Positions 1 to 6,665 of a stretch of 13,456 bases of DNA are shown here, piece by piece. Source of the stretch: Pedobacter sp. (GTDB lineage: Bacteria > Bacteroidota > Bacteroidia > Sphingobacteriales > Sphingobacteriaceae); the NCBI GenBank assembly GCA_030149995.1, contig JASLGV010000492.1, positions 1-13,456 of the forward strand, written 5' to 3'. The position numbers and the translations under genes are program-made. The notes below the pieces were generated by a model. It worked only from the letters and a program-made list of their open reading frames with translations. It searched no databases and was not told the DNA's origin. Numbering within the stretch: the first letter of the stretch is position 1; each line of letters starts with the position of its first letter.

Positions 1-1
1 G

Positions 2-418
2 GGAGAAACCAGTGGTCACTATTTACATGTAAAAGATCTTTCGGTAGATTGCGACCGCGATACGTTGCTCATAAAGGCCAGCGCGATTGGTCCCACCTGC
101 CATACCGGAAACCGCAGCTGCTTTAACACAAGCTTTAATCAGAATTTCATTTTTGAGCTGGAAAACATCATATCAGACCGTTACGAAAATCCCACAGCCA
201 ATTCTTATGTAAACAGCCTACGCAAAAAAGGTTTAAATAAAATTGCCCAGAAAGTGGGTGAAGAAGGCGTAGAAACGGTTATTGCTGCCCTGGCAGAAAC
301 GGAAACAGATTTTTTAAATGAAGCTTCAGACCTTGTTTTTCACTTGTTGGTTTTGTTAAAGGAAAAAGGAAAATCGATCCGGGATATTGCATCAAATTTA
401 GAAAAAAGACACCAGTAA
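2..418 (+). CDS. hisIE: Bifunctional phosphoribosyl-AMP cyclohydrolase / phosphoribosyl-ATP pyrophosphatase (5' truncated)
   Basis: This is the 3' end of hisIE, whose product carries out the second and third steps of histidine biosynthesis in the cytoplasm. The reading frame is open from base 2, so the true start lies upstream; 138 residues are visible of about 200 usual for the family. The HisI part begins at GETSGH. It keeps the metal site: fragment residues D16, D18 and D20 (in VDCDRD) match the Mg-binding aspartates, and C17, C33 and C40 have the spacing of the three zinc cysteines (CHTG follows at 33-36). The HisE part starts near residue 47 and is MazG-like, with [13 protein letters not shown] and NEASDL supplying the acidic metal-binding residues. 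A WD40 gene follows after 27 bases on the same strand, so the two are probably cotranscribed at the end of a his operon. I am very sure of the identity. Confidence 0.96.
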   Translation, partial: GETSGHYLHVKDLSVDCDRDTLLIKASAIGPTCHTGNRSCFNTSFNQNFIFELENIISDRYENPTANSYVNSLRKKGLNKIAQKVGEEGVETVIAALAETETDFLNEASDLVFHLLVLLKEKGKSIRDIASNLEKRHQ

Positions 419-445
419 GCTTTTGCAGGGAATCAAATAATTGTT

Positions 446-1342
446 ATGCTTAAACATCTGCAAACATTTTCGGGACATCAGAATCCGGTATACGCACTTA
501 CCAATTCGGGAAAGGAAGGCATTTTTTTTAGTGCCGGCAATGATAAAGGAGTGGTAGAATGGTCGCTCGAAACCATGTCTTTTGTAATGGTTAAAATGCC
601 TGTACCAAGCTCTGTTTATTGTTTACATTACTTTAACGACCGCTTGTTTGTTGGAGAACGAAGTGGGGCATTCAGCGTATACGATTTTAACGAGCAACGT
701 GTTACCTTCCGGATTAGTGCGCACTTAAAACCCATTTTCAACATACTAACCGTTTCAAGTAAGCAGGAACTTTTAACCTGTAGCGAAGATGGAACCATTG
801 CTGTTTGGTCGCTCGATGATTTTAAAGAAATTTATCGTTTTCAGGCTTCCTACAGCACCGTGAGAACCATGGCCATTTCGCCCGATCAGTCTGAACTGGC
901 CATTGGCGCCAAAGATCACCTGATCCGGATTTATAGTTTAAAAGATTATAGCTTACTTCAAAGCCTCGAAGGGCACGAACTGGGTATTACGGCACTGGCC
1001 TACCACCCAACGGGTAAATACCTGCTCTCTGGAAGCCGCGATGCACAACTAAAAGTATGGGATTTACCGGCTCACAAACTCCGCGAAAACATTGCGGCAC
1101 ACATGTTTACAATCTATAATATTGCCTTTCATCCAACACTGCCCTGTTTTGCAACCGGCAGTCAGGATAAAAGCATTAAAATATGGGATGCCGAAAATTT
1201 TAAACTTTATAAAATCCTCAGTATTGAAAAGGCGGGTATTGGTCATACCCACTCCATTAATAAGATTATCTGGTCTGCCGACGGGCGTTACCTGATTTCG
1301 ACCGGCGATGACCGGCAGATTATGATTTGGGAAGTAATTTAA
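446..1342 (+). CDS. Seven-bladed WD40 repeat protein
   Basis: This 298-residue protein consists entirely of WD40 repeats. Seven blades can be counted, beginning near residues 8, 53, 90, 131, 173, 215 and 256. The later ones are textbook (GH...ALAYHPTGKYLLSGSRDAQLKVWD); blades 2 and 4 lack the GH and WD dipeptides. It should fold as one closed beta-propeller, a platform for protein binding with no catalytic site. There is no signal peptide or membrane segment, so it is predicted cytoplasmic. It starts 27 bases after the hisIE stop and is followed by a strong terminator, so it looks like the last gene of the histidine operon. What it binds is unknown; the operon position hints at, but does not prove, a link to histidine biosynthesis. 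Identity as a WD40 propeller is secure. Confidence 0.93.
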   Translation: MLKHLQTFSGHQNPVYALTNSGKEGIFFSAGNDKGVVEWSLETMSFVMVKMPVPSSVYCLHYFNDRLFVGERSGAFSVYDFNEQRVTFRISAHLKPIFNILTVSSKQELLTCSEDGTIAVWSLDDFKEIYRFQASYSTVRTMAISPDQSELAIGAKDHLIRIYSLKDYSLLQSLEGHELGITALAYHPTGKYLLSGSRDAQLKVWDLPAHKLRENIAAHMFTIYNIAFHPTLPCFATGSQDKSIKIWDAENFKLYKILSIEKAGIGHTHSINKIIWSADGRYLISTGDDRQIMIWEVI

Positions 1343-1349
1343 AAACAAG

Positions 1350-1386
1350 CCGCTCTGTATACATTGGCATATACAGGGCGGTTTTT
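1350..1386. terminator. Bidirectional intrinsic terminator between WD40 gene and NlpC/P60 gene
   Basis: A 12-bp stem (1350-1361 with 1370-1381, one G-U type pair) closes an 8-base loop. It is followed by TTTTT on the + strand, and on the - strand by CTTG and then TTTTT. It starts 7 bases after the WD40 stop codon and lies between two converging genes, so it can end transcription from both sides. Confidence 0.85.
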
Positions 1387-1402
1387 ATAATTACCTTTGT
1401 TT

Positions 1403-2188
1403 TTAGGCTACAAAACGTTTTATAATACGCAGTTTATGCGTGTACTTCCCTAATTCCTTATTAAAAATCCCCTGATCGTCTATCGGATCAATGCGTACCT
1501 TTGCCGACGAATGGATAATTTCACTGCTGCTCAGCATAATCCCTACGTGGGTAATGCGTCCTTCTGCATTATCAAAGAAAGCCACATCTCCTGGTTTACA
1601 TTCGGCCAGGAAACCAACGAGCGCTCCTTGTTCTGCCTGCTGAAAAGCATCTCTCCTTAACTTAATGTTCAAAAGTTTAAAAACCGTTTGCACAAAACCT
1701 GAACAATCCAGACCAAACATGTTGCGGCCACCCCATAAATAAGGCGTATTTTGAAAAAACAGCGTGGTACGCTTCAAATCCGCTTCAAAGTTGGTTTCTG
1801 TGCTGTTGTGTGGTTCAAAAGTAACTTCGAATTTTTCTTTGCCCGCATAGCAATAACCACCACTGTAAAACGGTAAATTACTGCCGGCACTCAGGTGGTA
1901 AAGGCTGCCATCGGCTGCTTTCAGTACATTATTAAAGTTTTGCGGAGCCAATAACCTGCAATCATGCAAGTCTACAAATTCCTGCTGCGAGATGGGTGCA
2001 AGCTGTCTGAAATCGACCCAGCCCTCGTAACCATCGTATCCATTTTGAATAAGCCACCAGGCTGCTTCCTTCTGGATAATTTCTACATGTTCGCCAAATA
2101 ACAGCTGGGAGGCAATTTCTGCCCGGTCTGAGGGTTCGGCCCTTAAAGGGGCAATGGCTACCCGGCAAATTCCATATTGATTTTCCAT
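1403..2188 (-). CDS. SH3b-NlpC/P60 family peptidase (YkfC/dipeptidyl-peptidase VI-like)
   Basis: This 261-residue protein is a cysteine peptidase of the NlpC/P60 family, whose members cut gamma-D-glutamyl bonds in murein peptides. Residues 5-65 form a bacterial SH3 (SH3b) domain and about 70-125 look like a second SH3-like module. The catalytic domain is residues 136-261. The likely catalytic residues are Cys162 (in LDCSGF), His214 (in ITHVGIML) and His226 (in IIHSSAKVRID). The tandem SH3 plus NlpC layout resembles YkfC and Lysinibacillus dipeptidyl-peptidase VI, which trim peptides released from peptidoglycan. No signal peptide or lipobox is visible, which fits a cytoplasmic role in murein peptide recycling, although a periplasmic role through another route cannot be excluded. 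It is a single gene that converges on the WD40 gene. The family is certain; the exact substrate is inferred. Confidence 0.9.
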   Translation of the reverse strand: MENQYGICRVAIAPLRAEPSDRAEIASQLLFGEHVEIIQKEAAWWLIQNGYDGYEGWVDFRQLAPISQQEFVDLHDCRLLAPQNFNNVLKAADGSLYHLSAGSNLPFYSGGYCYAGKEKFEVTFEPHNSTETNFEADLKRTTLFFQNTPYLWGGRNMFGLDCSGFVQTVFKLLNIKLRRDAFQQAEQGALVGFLAECKPGDVAFFDNAEGRITHVGIMLSSSEIIHSSAKVRIDPIDDQGIFNKELGKYTHKLRIIKRFVA

Positions 2189-2258
2189 TTTTCTATGCGC
2201 AAGAATAATTTCCTAAAACTAATAAAATACCTGTATTACTGAACATTTAACCCTCAAA

Positions 2259-2281
2259 ATTGTTATTTTTAAAAGAACAAT
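2259..2281. promoter_or_regulatory. AT-rich dyad overlapping a possible usp promoter
   Basis: A 23-bp palindrome is centred on base 2270, with outer arms ATTGTT and AACAAT and inner arms TTTT and AAAA; each 11-base arm has one mismatch. It overlaps TATTTTTA (2264-2271), which matches the Bacteroidota -7 octamer TAnnTTTG in all but the last base. It ends 14 bases before the usp start codon. It could be an operator or a start-site hairpin. AT-rich palindromes arise by chance in such regions, so this is tentative. Confidence 0.3.
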
Positions 2282-2295
2282 AAACTTTTAACGCC

Positions 2296-2745
2296 ATGAA
2301 CATAAAAAAAATATTAATCGCAATTGACAACAGTGCCTGCTCTGAAAAAGCTGCAAAAGCTGGTTATGAAATGGCCGAAAAGTTTGGCGCAGAAGTAGCC
2401 CTGGTTAACATCATTGAGCCTGTTCCCGCAAATATTACCCCCGATCTTACCTTGGCACCTGTTTTTTTGGAAACGTACGACAACAGTGCCGAAAACAGCA
2501 GTCAGCTGTTCAATGAAATTGAAGCCAAATTTGGCCGCCAGATTAAAACCACTCATTTAAGTTCGGTCGACTCGGCAGCGCACGGTATTATTCAACAGTC
2601 TGACGAATGGGGATCTGACCTGATTGTTATTGGTACTTACGGACGTACGGGCCTGTACCATTTCCTGATGGGAAGTGTAGCAGAACATGTGGCCAGAAAA
2701 TCAGCTTGTCCGGTTTTAATTGTGCCGAATAAATGCGATGTTTAG
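2296..2745 (+). CDS. Universal stress protein, UspA family
   Basis: This 149-residue protein is a single Usp domain, the usual length for the family. The N-terminal strand is IKKILIAIDNS, with the conserved aspartate at residue 10. The C-terminal part carries the ATP-binding pattern G-2x-G-9x-G-S as G113, G116, G126 and S127, followed by CPVLIVP. Such ATP-binding Usp proteins act as small cytoplasmic stress or redox/energy signalling proteins, usually as dimers. The protein has no membrane or catalytic segments. It is a single gene with its own upstream region (a dyad and a near-consensus -7 box) and converges on the ferredoxin gene. The family assignment is secure; its specific stress signal cannot be read from the sequence. 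Confidence 0.93.
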   Translation: MNIKKILIAIDNSACSEKAAKAGYEMAEKFGAEVALVNIIEPVPANITPDLTLAPVFLETYDNSAENSSQLFNEIEAKFGRQIKTTHLSSVDSAAHGIIQQSDEWGSDLIVIGTYGRTGLYHFLMGSVAEHVARKSACPVLIVPNKCDV

Positions 2746-2774
2746 GACTGGGCGATGTACTTACCCAAAAATAA

Positions 2775-2802
2775 AAAAGTCCTGATTTTCATCAGGACTT
2801 TT
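2775..2802. terminator. Hairpin terminator shared by usp and ferredoxin genes
   Basis: A perfect 12-bp stem including flanking A/T pairs (2775-2786 with 2791-2802; core AGTCCTGAT) closes a TTTC tetraloop. On the - strand, the ferredoxin side, it runs into TTTTTTATTTTT, a strong intrinsic terminator. On the + strand only a short T run within the stem follows, so it is weaker for usp. Confidence 0.85.
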
Positions 2803-2820
2803 ACTATATCTTAATGGTTA

Positions 2821-3171
2821 TTAACCTTCCTGATGCAACCAGGCTTTTTTAGCCAATAATTCTTCTTCCGTTTCGCGGATGTCTTCATCATCAACGCAAC
2901 AATCTACCGGACAAACAGCTGCACACTGTGGTTCATCATGAAAACCTTTACATTCTGTACACTTATCGGATACAATGTAATAAACTTCATCAGAAATAGC
3001 TTCCTGCGAAGCTTCTGCGTCTATCTGCTGATTTCCAAAATCTATAATACCGTTTAAATTCGTTCCGTCAGAAAAACGCCATGCAGTACCGGCATCGTAA
3101 ATTGCATTATTAGGGCATTCCGGTTCACATGCCCCACAATTTATACATTCGTCTGTTATTTTAATTGCCAT
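2821..3171 (-). CDS. 2[4Fe-4S] ferredoxin (Alvin-type spacing)
   Basis: This 116-residue protein is a two-cluster bacterial ferredoxin that carries electrons in the cytoplasm. The first half-site is C9-x2-C12-x2-C15-x3-C19-P. The second is C71-x2-C74-x8-C83-x3-C87-P. The eight-residue gap between the second and third cysteines is the pattern of Allochromatium vinosum-type ferredoxins, which have very low redox potentials. Two further cysteines (C91, C92) follow. A stretch of about 45 residues separates the two half-sites, longer than in clostridial ferredoxins, and the tail (93-116) is acidic. AAGGAG (3186-3191, complement) lies 14 bases before the ATG, which is rather far. The gene is divergent from a LuxC-like acyl-CoA reductase, and I recall this pairing from other Bacteroidota, so they may share a pathway. 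The physiological partner is unknown. Confidence 0.93.
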   Translation of the reverse strand: MAIKITDECINCGACEPECPNNAIYDAGTAWRFSDGTNLNGIIDFGNQQIDAEASQEAISDEVYYIVSDKCTECKGFHDEPQCAAVCPVDCCVDDEDIRETEEELLAKKAWLHQEG

Positions 3172-3199
3172 GTTTTCGTCTAATTCTCCTTGCTTAGTT

Positions 3200-3221
3200 T
3201 ACCTTTGCGGCTACAAATATA
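3200..3221. promoter_or_regulatory. Facing -7 boxes of divergent ferredoxin / acyl-CoA reductase promoters
   Basis: TACCTTTG on the + strand (3200-3207) and TATATTTG on the - strand (3221-3214) both match the Bacteroidota -7 consensus TAnnTTTG exactly, and only six bases lie between them. The + box would start transcription near 3213 for the reductase, and the - box near 3208 for the ferredoxin. No good -33 TTTG is visible for either; the nearest are TTTTC and TTTA at slightly long spacing. Confidence 0.6.
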
Positions 3222-3251
3222 ATACATAAACTTTTAATAATAATTCTAAAT

Positions 3252-4268
3252 ATGTCAGCATTAACTCAGGATAAGGTAATTCTTGCTTTCGGTAAATTAG
3301 GCAAATTACTGGCTCAACCCGATCAGGCGTTTGAAAATGCCTTATTGGCTGCTCAAAACAGCAATGCCTGGTTTACAGAAGAGAACATTAAAAAGTCTGT
3401 AAATTCTTTTGCCGAAATGCTGCAACCAGCCGATCTGACTACCTGGTTCCAATCGGTTGTGTTTAATCCAAACCCTAAAAAAATAGGCCTTATCCTGGCT
3501 GGTAACATCCCTATGGTTGGTTTGCACGATGTTTTATGTGTGCTGGCCACCGGAAATATAGCACTGATAAAACCTTCATCTTCAGACGACCGGCTGATTA
3601 AAATTGTATTAAAAGCCCTGCTGGATATAGAACCTGCTTTTGAAGCCCATATTATATATGTAGAACGTTTAACAGATTTTGATGCGGTTATTGCCACCGG
3701 CAGCAACAACTCATCACGTTATTTCGATTATTATTTTAGCAAGGTGCCCAACATTATCCGAAAAAACCGAAACAGTGTAGCCGTTTTAAGCGGAACAGAA
3801 AGTACAGATGAACTAAAAGCACTTGGTGCCGATATTTTTGATTATTTCGGATTGGGTTGCCGTAATGTATCAAAATTGTATTTCCCTGAAGGCTACGATG
3901 TTGCTAAATTCTTCGAAGGCATTGAAAGTTACCAGGCTGTTATCAACCATTTCAAATATAATAACAACTACGATTATAATAAATCCATTTATCTCGTGAA
4001 TGCGGCACCCCATTTTGATAATGGATTTTTACTGCTTAAAGAAGATGCCGGCATGGCTTCTCCACTGGCAGTTGTATATTACGAAACCTATAAGAACATA
4101 GAAGTGCTTGAAAATATTTTAACAGAACAAGCCCGGAACATTCAGTGTATTGTAACCCAAACACCTTTAAAACTACGTAGTTTTGAATTTGGGCAAAGCC
4201 AGCACCCCAGATTATGGGATTATGCTGATGATGTAAATACCATCGATTTTTTAAATCAGCTGGTTTAA
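3252..4268 (+). CDS. Acyl-CoA reductase-like protein, LuxC family (short form)
   Basis: This 338-residue protein belongs to the LuxC / acyl-CoA reductase family, related to aldehyde dehydrogenases. Known members reduce an activated fatty acyl group to an aldehyde with NADPH through an acyl-cysteine intermediate. The cofactor-binding region is recognisable at residues 78-110 (GLILAGNIPMVGLHDV followed by GNIALIKPSSSDD), and a second conserved stretch is FDAVIATGSNNSSRYFDYYF (143-162). The likely nucleophile is Cys203 in FGLGCRNVSKL. It is about 140 residues shorter than the LuxC of luminous bacteria, and no luxD, luxE or luciferase gene is nearby, so it is not part of a light-producing system. 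The divergent ferredoxin gene shares the intergenic promoter region. The true substrate in Bacteroidota is not known to me. Family assignment is firm, function uncertain. Confidence 0.88.
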   Translation: MSALTQDKVILAFGKLGKLLAQPDQAFENALLAAQNSNAWFTEENIKKSVNSFAEMLQPADLTTWFQSVVFNPNPKKIGLILAGNIPMVGLHDVLCVLATGNIALIKPSSSDDRLIKIVLKALLDIEPAFEAHIIYVERLTDFDAVIATGSNNSSRYFDYYFSKVPNIIRKNRNSVAVLSGTESTDELKALGADIFDYFGLGCRNVSKLYFPEGYDVAKFFEGIESYQAVINHFKYNNNYDYNKSIYLVNAAPHFDNGFLLLKEDAGMASPLAVVYYETYKNIEVLENILTEQARNIQCIVTQTPLKLRSFEFGQSQHPRLWDYADDVNTIDFLNQLV

Positions 4269-4278
4269 AAAAATACTT

Positions 4279-4310
4279 CCCTTGCTTCCCTCCCCATAAC
4301 GAAGCAAGGG
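4279..4310 (+). terminator. Hairpin after the acyl-CoA reductase gene, possible terminator
   Basis: A perfect 10-bp inverted repeat (CCCTTGCTTC with GAAGCAAGGG) closes a 12-base loop, starting 10 bases after the stop codon. It is followed by ATATAAATTA rather than a T run, so it may protect the 3' end or terminate only weakly. Confidence 0.5.
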
Positions 4311-4431
4311 ATATAAATTACTTATAAATCCATCAAACTAAAAACCAACCGGTTAAACAGCGATTTGACAGGCAGCATAACTATTAAATTAAAAAAACAA
4401 TACAGATATTGCGCTAAACAGCAATAAACGA

Positions 4432-6351
4432 ATGCGTTTCAATCTCTTATTTTTTTTAATTGTCCTTTCTCATCTTGCTTTCGGACAAGCTGTTTGCCAG
4501 GGTACCCTGGGCGATCCGGTTAAAAACATCAATTTTGGTTCGGGTGGCGCCACCTTTGGTGCTCCTTTAACCAGTACCACCACCAATTATCGCTATGTAA
4601 CAGGCACACCCGAAGATGGCGAATACACCATTGCCAAAAATACCTTTGGCATGCACAACAGCACTACGGGCTGGCACCAGATCAGCAACCACACCCCAAA
4701 CGATCCGGATGGTTACATGATGGTTGTAAATGCATCGACCACCCCGGGTATATTTTATCAAACCACCATTACAGACTTGTGCCCGGGAACCACATACGAA
4801 TTTGCTGCCTGGATCATTAACCTGCTCAACTATTCGGGCAACAAGCCCAATATTACCTTCGGTATATACGATTTGCAAGGCAACCAGCTTTCGATCCCTT
4901 ATAATACAAACAACATTCCCGAAAGCAGCACCCCTACCTGGAAACAATACGGACTGGTTTTTACCACACCCAACGGCGTAACCGATATTGTTTTAAAAAT
5001 GATTAACAACGGCCCCGGCGGAACTGGAAACGACCTTGCCCTTGACGATATTACTTTCAGGCCCTGTGGCCCTGTTATGAATCCATCTATCGATCTGGCT
5101 TCTACACAATCGGGCATATGCCTTGGCGTTGCCAAAACCTTTAACCTTTCTGTAAATGTTTCTACCGGAACTTATGCCGATCCGGCTTACCAATGGCAAA
5201 CCAATACAGGTGCAGGCTGGATAGATTTACCGGGAGAAACAAATACGGGTACTATTTTTTCTTCGGCAAACAAACCTGCGGGCACATACCAGTTCAGGTT
5301 ACTGGCCGCAGAGCGTAGCAATATCAATTCGGCAAGCTGCCGCATTGCTTCCAGTCCGCTTACGATTAATATTTATCCAATTCCCAACCCCATTGCCACC
5401 AGCAGCGGGCCGGTATGTGTGGGTGGAAATGCTCAGTTTTTTGTATCAGAAGGTACCAGCTTTGAGTGGAGAAAACCCAATGGAGATCTGTTTTCGACCG
5501 ATAAAAATCCGGTCTTAAATCAGGTAACACTGGCCGATAATGGTGTATACACCGTTAAAATAAGTACGAATGGCTGTACCAACACCAGCCAAACCACCTT
5601 AAATGTTTTACCGCCGCCAACAGCAACGGTTAACATTTCTTCTACCTCGATATGCGAATCGGCAAGTGTGCAGTTACAGGCCGGCGGCGGTACCTCTTAC
5701 AAATGGTTCCCCGCCGAAGGTTTATCAAACCCCAATATAGCCAACCCGCTGGCCACTCCTAAAAAATCAACAACCTATACCGTAACCGTTTCAAACGGTG
5801 CATGCAGTGCCACCCAAACCAGTACCCTTAATGTTATAAAAAATCCGGTTGCAAATGCCGGTCCCGACCAAAAAATATTCAAGGGCAAATCAGTTACTTT
5901 AAATGGAAAAATTGAGGGCAGCAAGGGTGATGTTCAGTATTTCTGGACGCCGGCAGATTACCTCGACGATCCCACCAAACTAAATCCTGTTGCCACGCCA
6001 CCTGCCGATATAACTTATACGCTGCATGTTACCTCGCTAACAGGTTGCCAGCCAAACAGCGACCAGGTTTTTATAAAAGTATATCCCGAAATTATCATTC
6101 CCAATTCATTTACCCCCAACAACGATGGCGTAAACGATACCTGGGATATTCCCGCAGCAGCGGCCTTTCCAAATATGCAGCTGAAAGTAATCAACCGCTA
6201 CGGACAGGTCGTTTATCAGAATAATGGTCTGTTTAAAGCCTGGGATGGCAAGTATAATGGAAAAGAACTGCCCGCAGCACCTTATTATTACACCCTTTAT
6301 TTTAACGAAGATTTTAAAACCTATTCAGGTTGGGTAATGCTTATCAGATAA
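4432..6351 (+). CDS. Secreted multidomain protein with type B T9SS sorting domain
   Basis: This 639-residue protein is predicted to be exported by Sec and then carried across the outer membrane by the type IX secretion system. Residues 1-18 are a signal peptide (LLFFLIVLSHLAFG, cleavage likely before Q19). Residues about 22-212 form a beta-rich, jelly-roll-like domain ending LALDDITFRPC, as in carbohydrate-binding or MAM-like domains. Residues 220-315 look Ig-like. Two related cysteine-containing modules follow (about 320-393 and 395-468), then a PKD-like domain (470-551, beginning NAGPDQ). The C-terminus is a gliding-motility-associated sorting domain: IIIPNSFTPNNDGVNDTWDI (554-573), VINRYGQVVY and a final YSGWVMLIR. 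No catalytic motif is visible, so it is best described as an adhesin or surface/biofilm protein. It stands alone, with about 160 bases upstream. The secretion signal is secure; the binding target is unknown. Confidence 0.92.
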   Translation: MRFNLLFFLIVLSHLAFGQAVCQGTLGDPVKNINFGSGGATFGAPLTSTTTNYRYVTGTPEDGEYTIAKNTFGMHNSTTGWHQISNHTPNDPDGYMMVVNASTTPGIFYQTTITDLCPGTTYEFAAWIINLLNYSGNKPNITFGIYDLQGNQLSIPYNTNNIPESSTPTWKQYGLVFTTPNGVTDIVLKMINNGPGGTGNDLALDDITFRPCGPVMNPSIDLASTQSGICLGVAKTFNLSVNVSTGTYADPAYQWQTNTGAGWIDLPGETNTGTIFSSANKPAGTYQFRLLAAERSNINSASCRIASSPLTINIYPIPNPIATSSGPVCVGGNAQFFVSEGTSFEWRKPNGDLFSTDKNPVLNQVTLADNGVYTVKISTNGCTNTSQTTLNVLPPPTATVNISSTSICESASVQLQAGGGTSYKWFPAEGLSNPNIANPLATPKKSTTYTVTVSNGACSATQTSTLNVIKNPVANAGPDQKIFKGKSVTLNGKIEGSKGDVQYFWTPADYLDDPTKLNPVATPPADITYTLHVTSLTGCQPNSDQVFIKVYPEIIIPNSFTPNNDGVNDTWDIPAAAAFPNMQLKVINRYGQVVYQNNGLFKAWDGKYNGKELPAAPYYYTLYFNEDFKTYSGWVMLIR

Positions 6352-6445
6352 CTTAAACACGTATAAAAACATCATCCCTGCACTTGTTAACCTTTTGTAT
6401 TGGTTAAAAAACAAAGTCTTGCTTTCGCTTATCGATTGTAAATGC

Positions 6446-6453
6446 TATTTTTG
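6446..6453 (+). promoter_or_regulatory. Putative -7 box of the ftsE unit
   Basis: TATTTTTG matches the Bacteroidota -7 consensus TAnnTTTG exactly. TTTC (6423-6426), 19 bases upstream, could serve as a weak -33 box. Transcription would start around 6459-6461, on or next to the ATG at 6460, giving an mRNA with almost no leader. Confidence 0.5.
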
Positions 6454-6459
6454 AACACA

Positions 6460-6663
6460 ATGTACATCATTAAAGTAAAAGGCATCGCCAAAATTCCCGA
6501 TTATGTGCAATTACGGGATGAGAAGTTCACACTTTTGGCTTATTTCAGAGTTGACAGACCAGATAAATCGCTGGATAAACTGGGGCTTGGCGACAAGCTT
6601 GATTACATTATGCAAATGGTTAAAGATTTGCCTTTCGGGCAAATAGCTAAATTGGAAATATAA
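6460..6663 (+). CDS. Small conserved-looking protein of unknown function upstream of ftsE
   Basis: This is a 67-residue cytoplasmic protein starting MYIIKVKGIAK and ending FGQIAKLEI. I do not recognise a characterised family. It has no cysteines, no signal peptide and no membrane segment, is rich in lysine, aspartate and leucine, and looks like a compact alpha/beta fold. An in-frame ATG at 6442 would add six residues (MLFLNT), but an exact promoter octamer (6446-6453) overlaps those codons. I therefore prefer the ATG at 6460, where the resulting protein begins with a hydrophobic strand. It stops two bases before the ftsE start, so the two are translationally coupled and probably share one mRNA. 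A role near FtsE is suggested only by this coupling. That the gene is real is likely from the codon use and tight spacing. Confidence 0.75.
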   Translation: MYIIKVKGIAKIPDYVQLRDEKFTLLAYFRVDRPDKSLDKLGLGDKLDYIMQMVKDLPFGQIAKLEI

Positions 6664-6665
6664 AA

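Noticed and set aside
1392..1399. Exact -7 octamer TACCTTTG on the + strand, pointing antisense into the NlpC/P60 gene.
   Set aside because: It lies directly after a terminator and just beyond the 3' end of the convergent gene, with no -33 box or reading frame downstream; a chance match is likely in AT-rich sequence.
2821..4268. A bioluminescence (lux) locus because of the LuxC-family gene.
   Set aside because: No luciferase, LuxD or LuxE genes are present and the protein is much shorter than bioluminescence LuxC.
4407..4426. Six-base inverted repeat TATTGC / GCAATA just before the T9SS cargo gene start.
   Set aside because: It is short, with an eight-base loop and no promoter element beside it; not distinguishable from chance.
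4567..5199. Several open frames on the opposite strand and in other frames within the T9SS cargo gene.
   Set aside because: They are shadows of a well-supported secreted protein and show no recognisable domains.
6388..6408. TTAACC / GGTTAA hairpin between the T9SS cargo gene and the ftsE unit, as a terminator.
   Set aside because: Only six base pairs, a nine-base loop and no T run after it.
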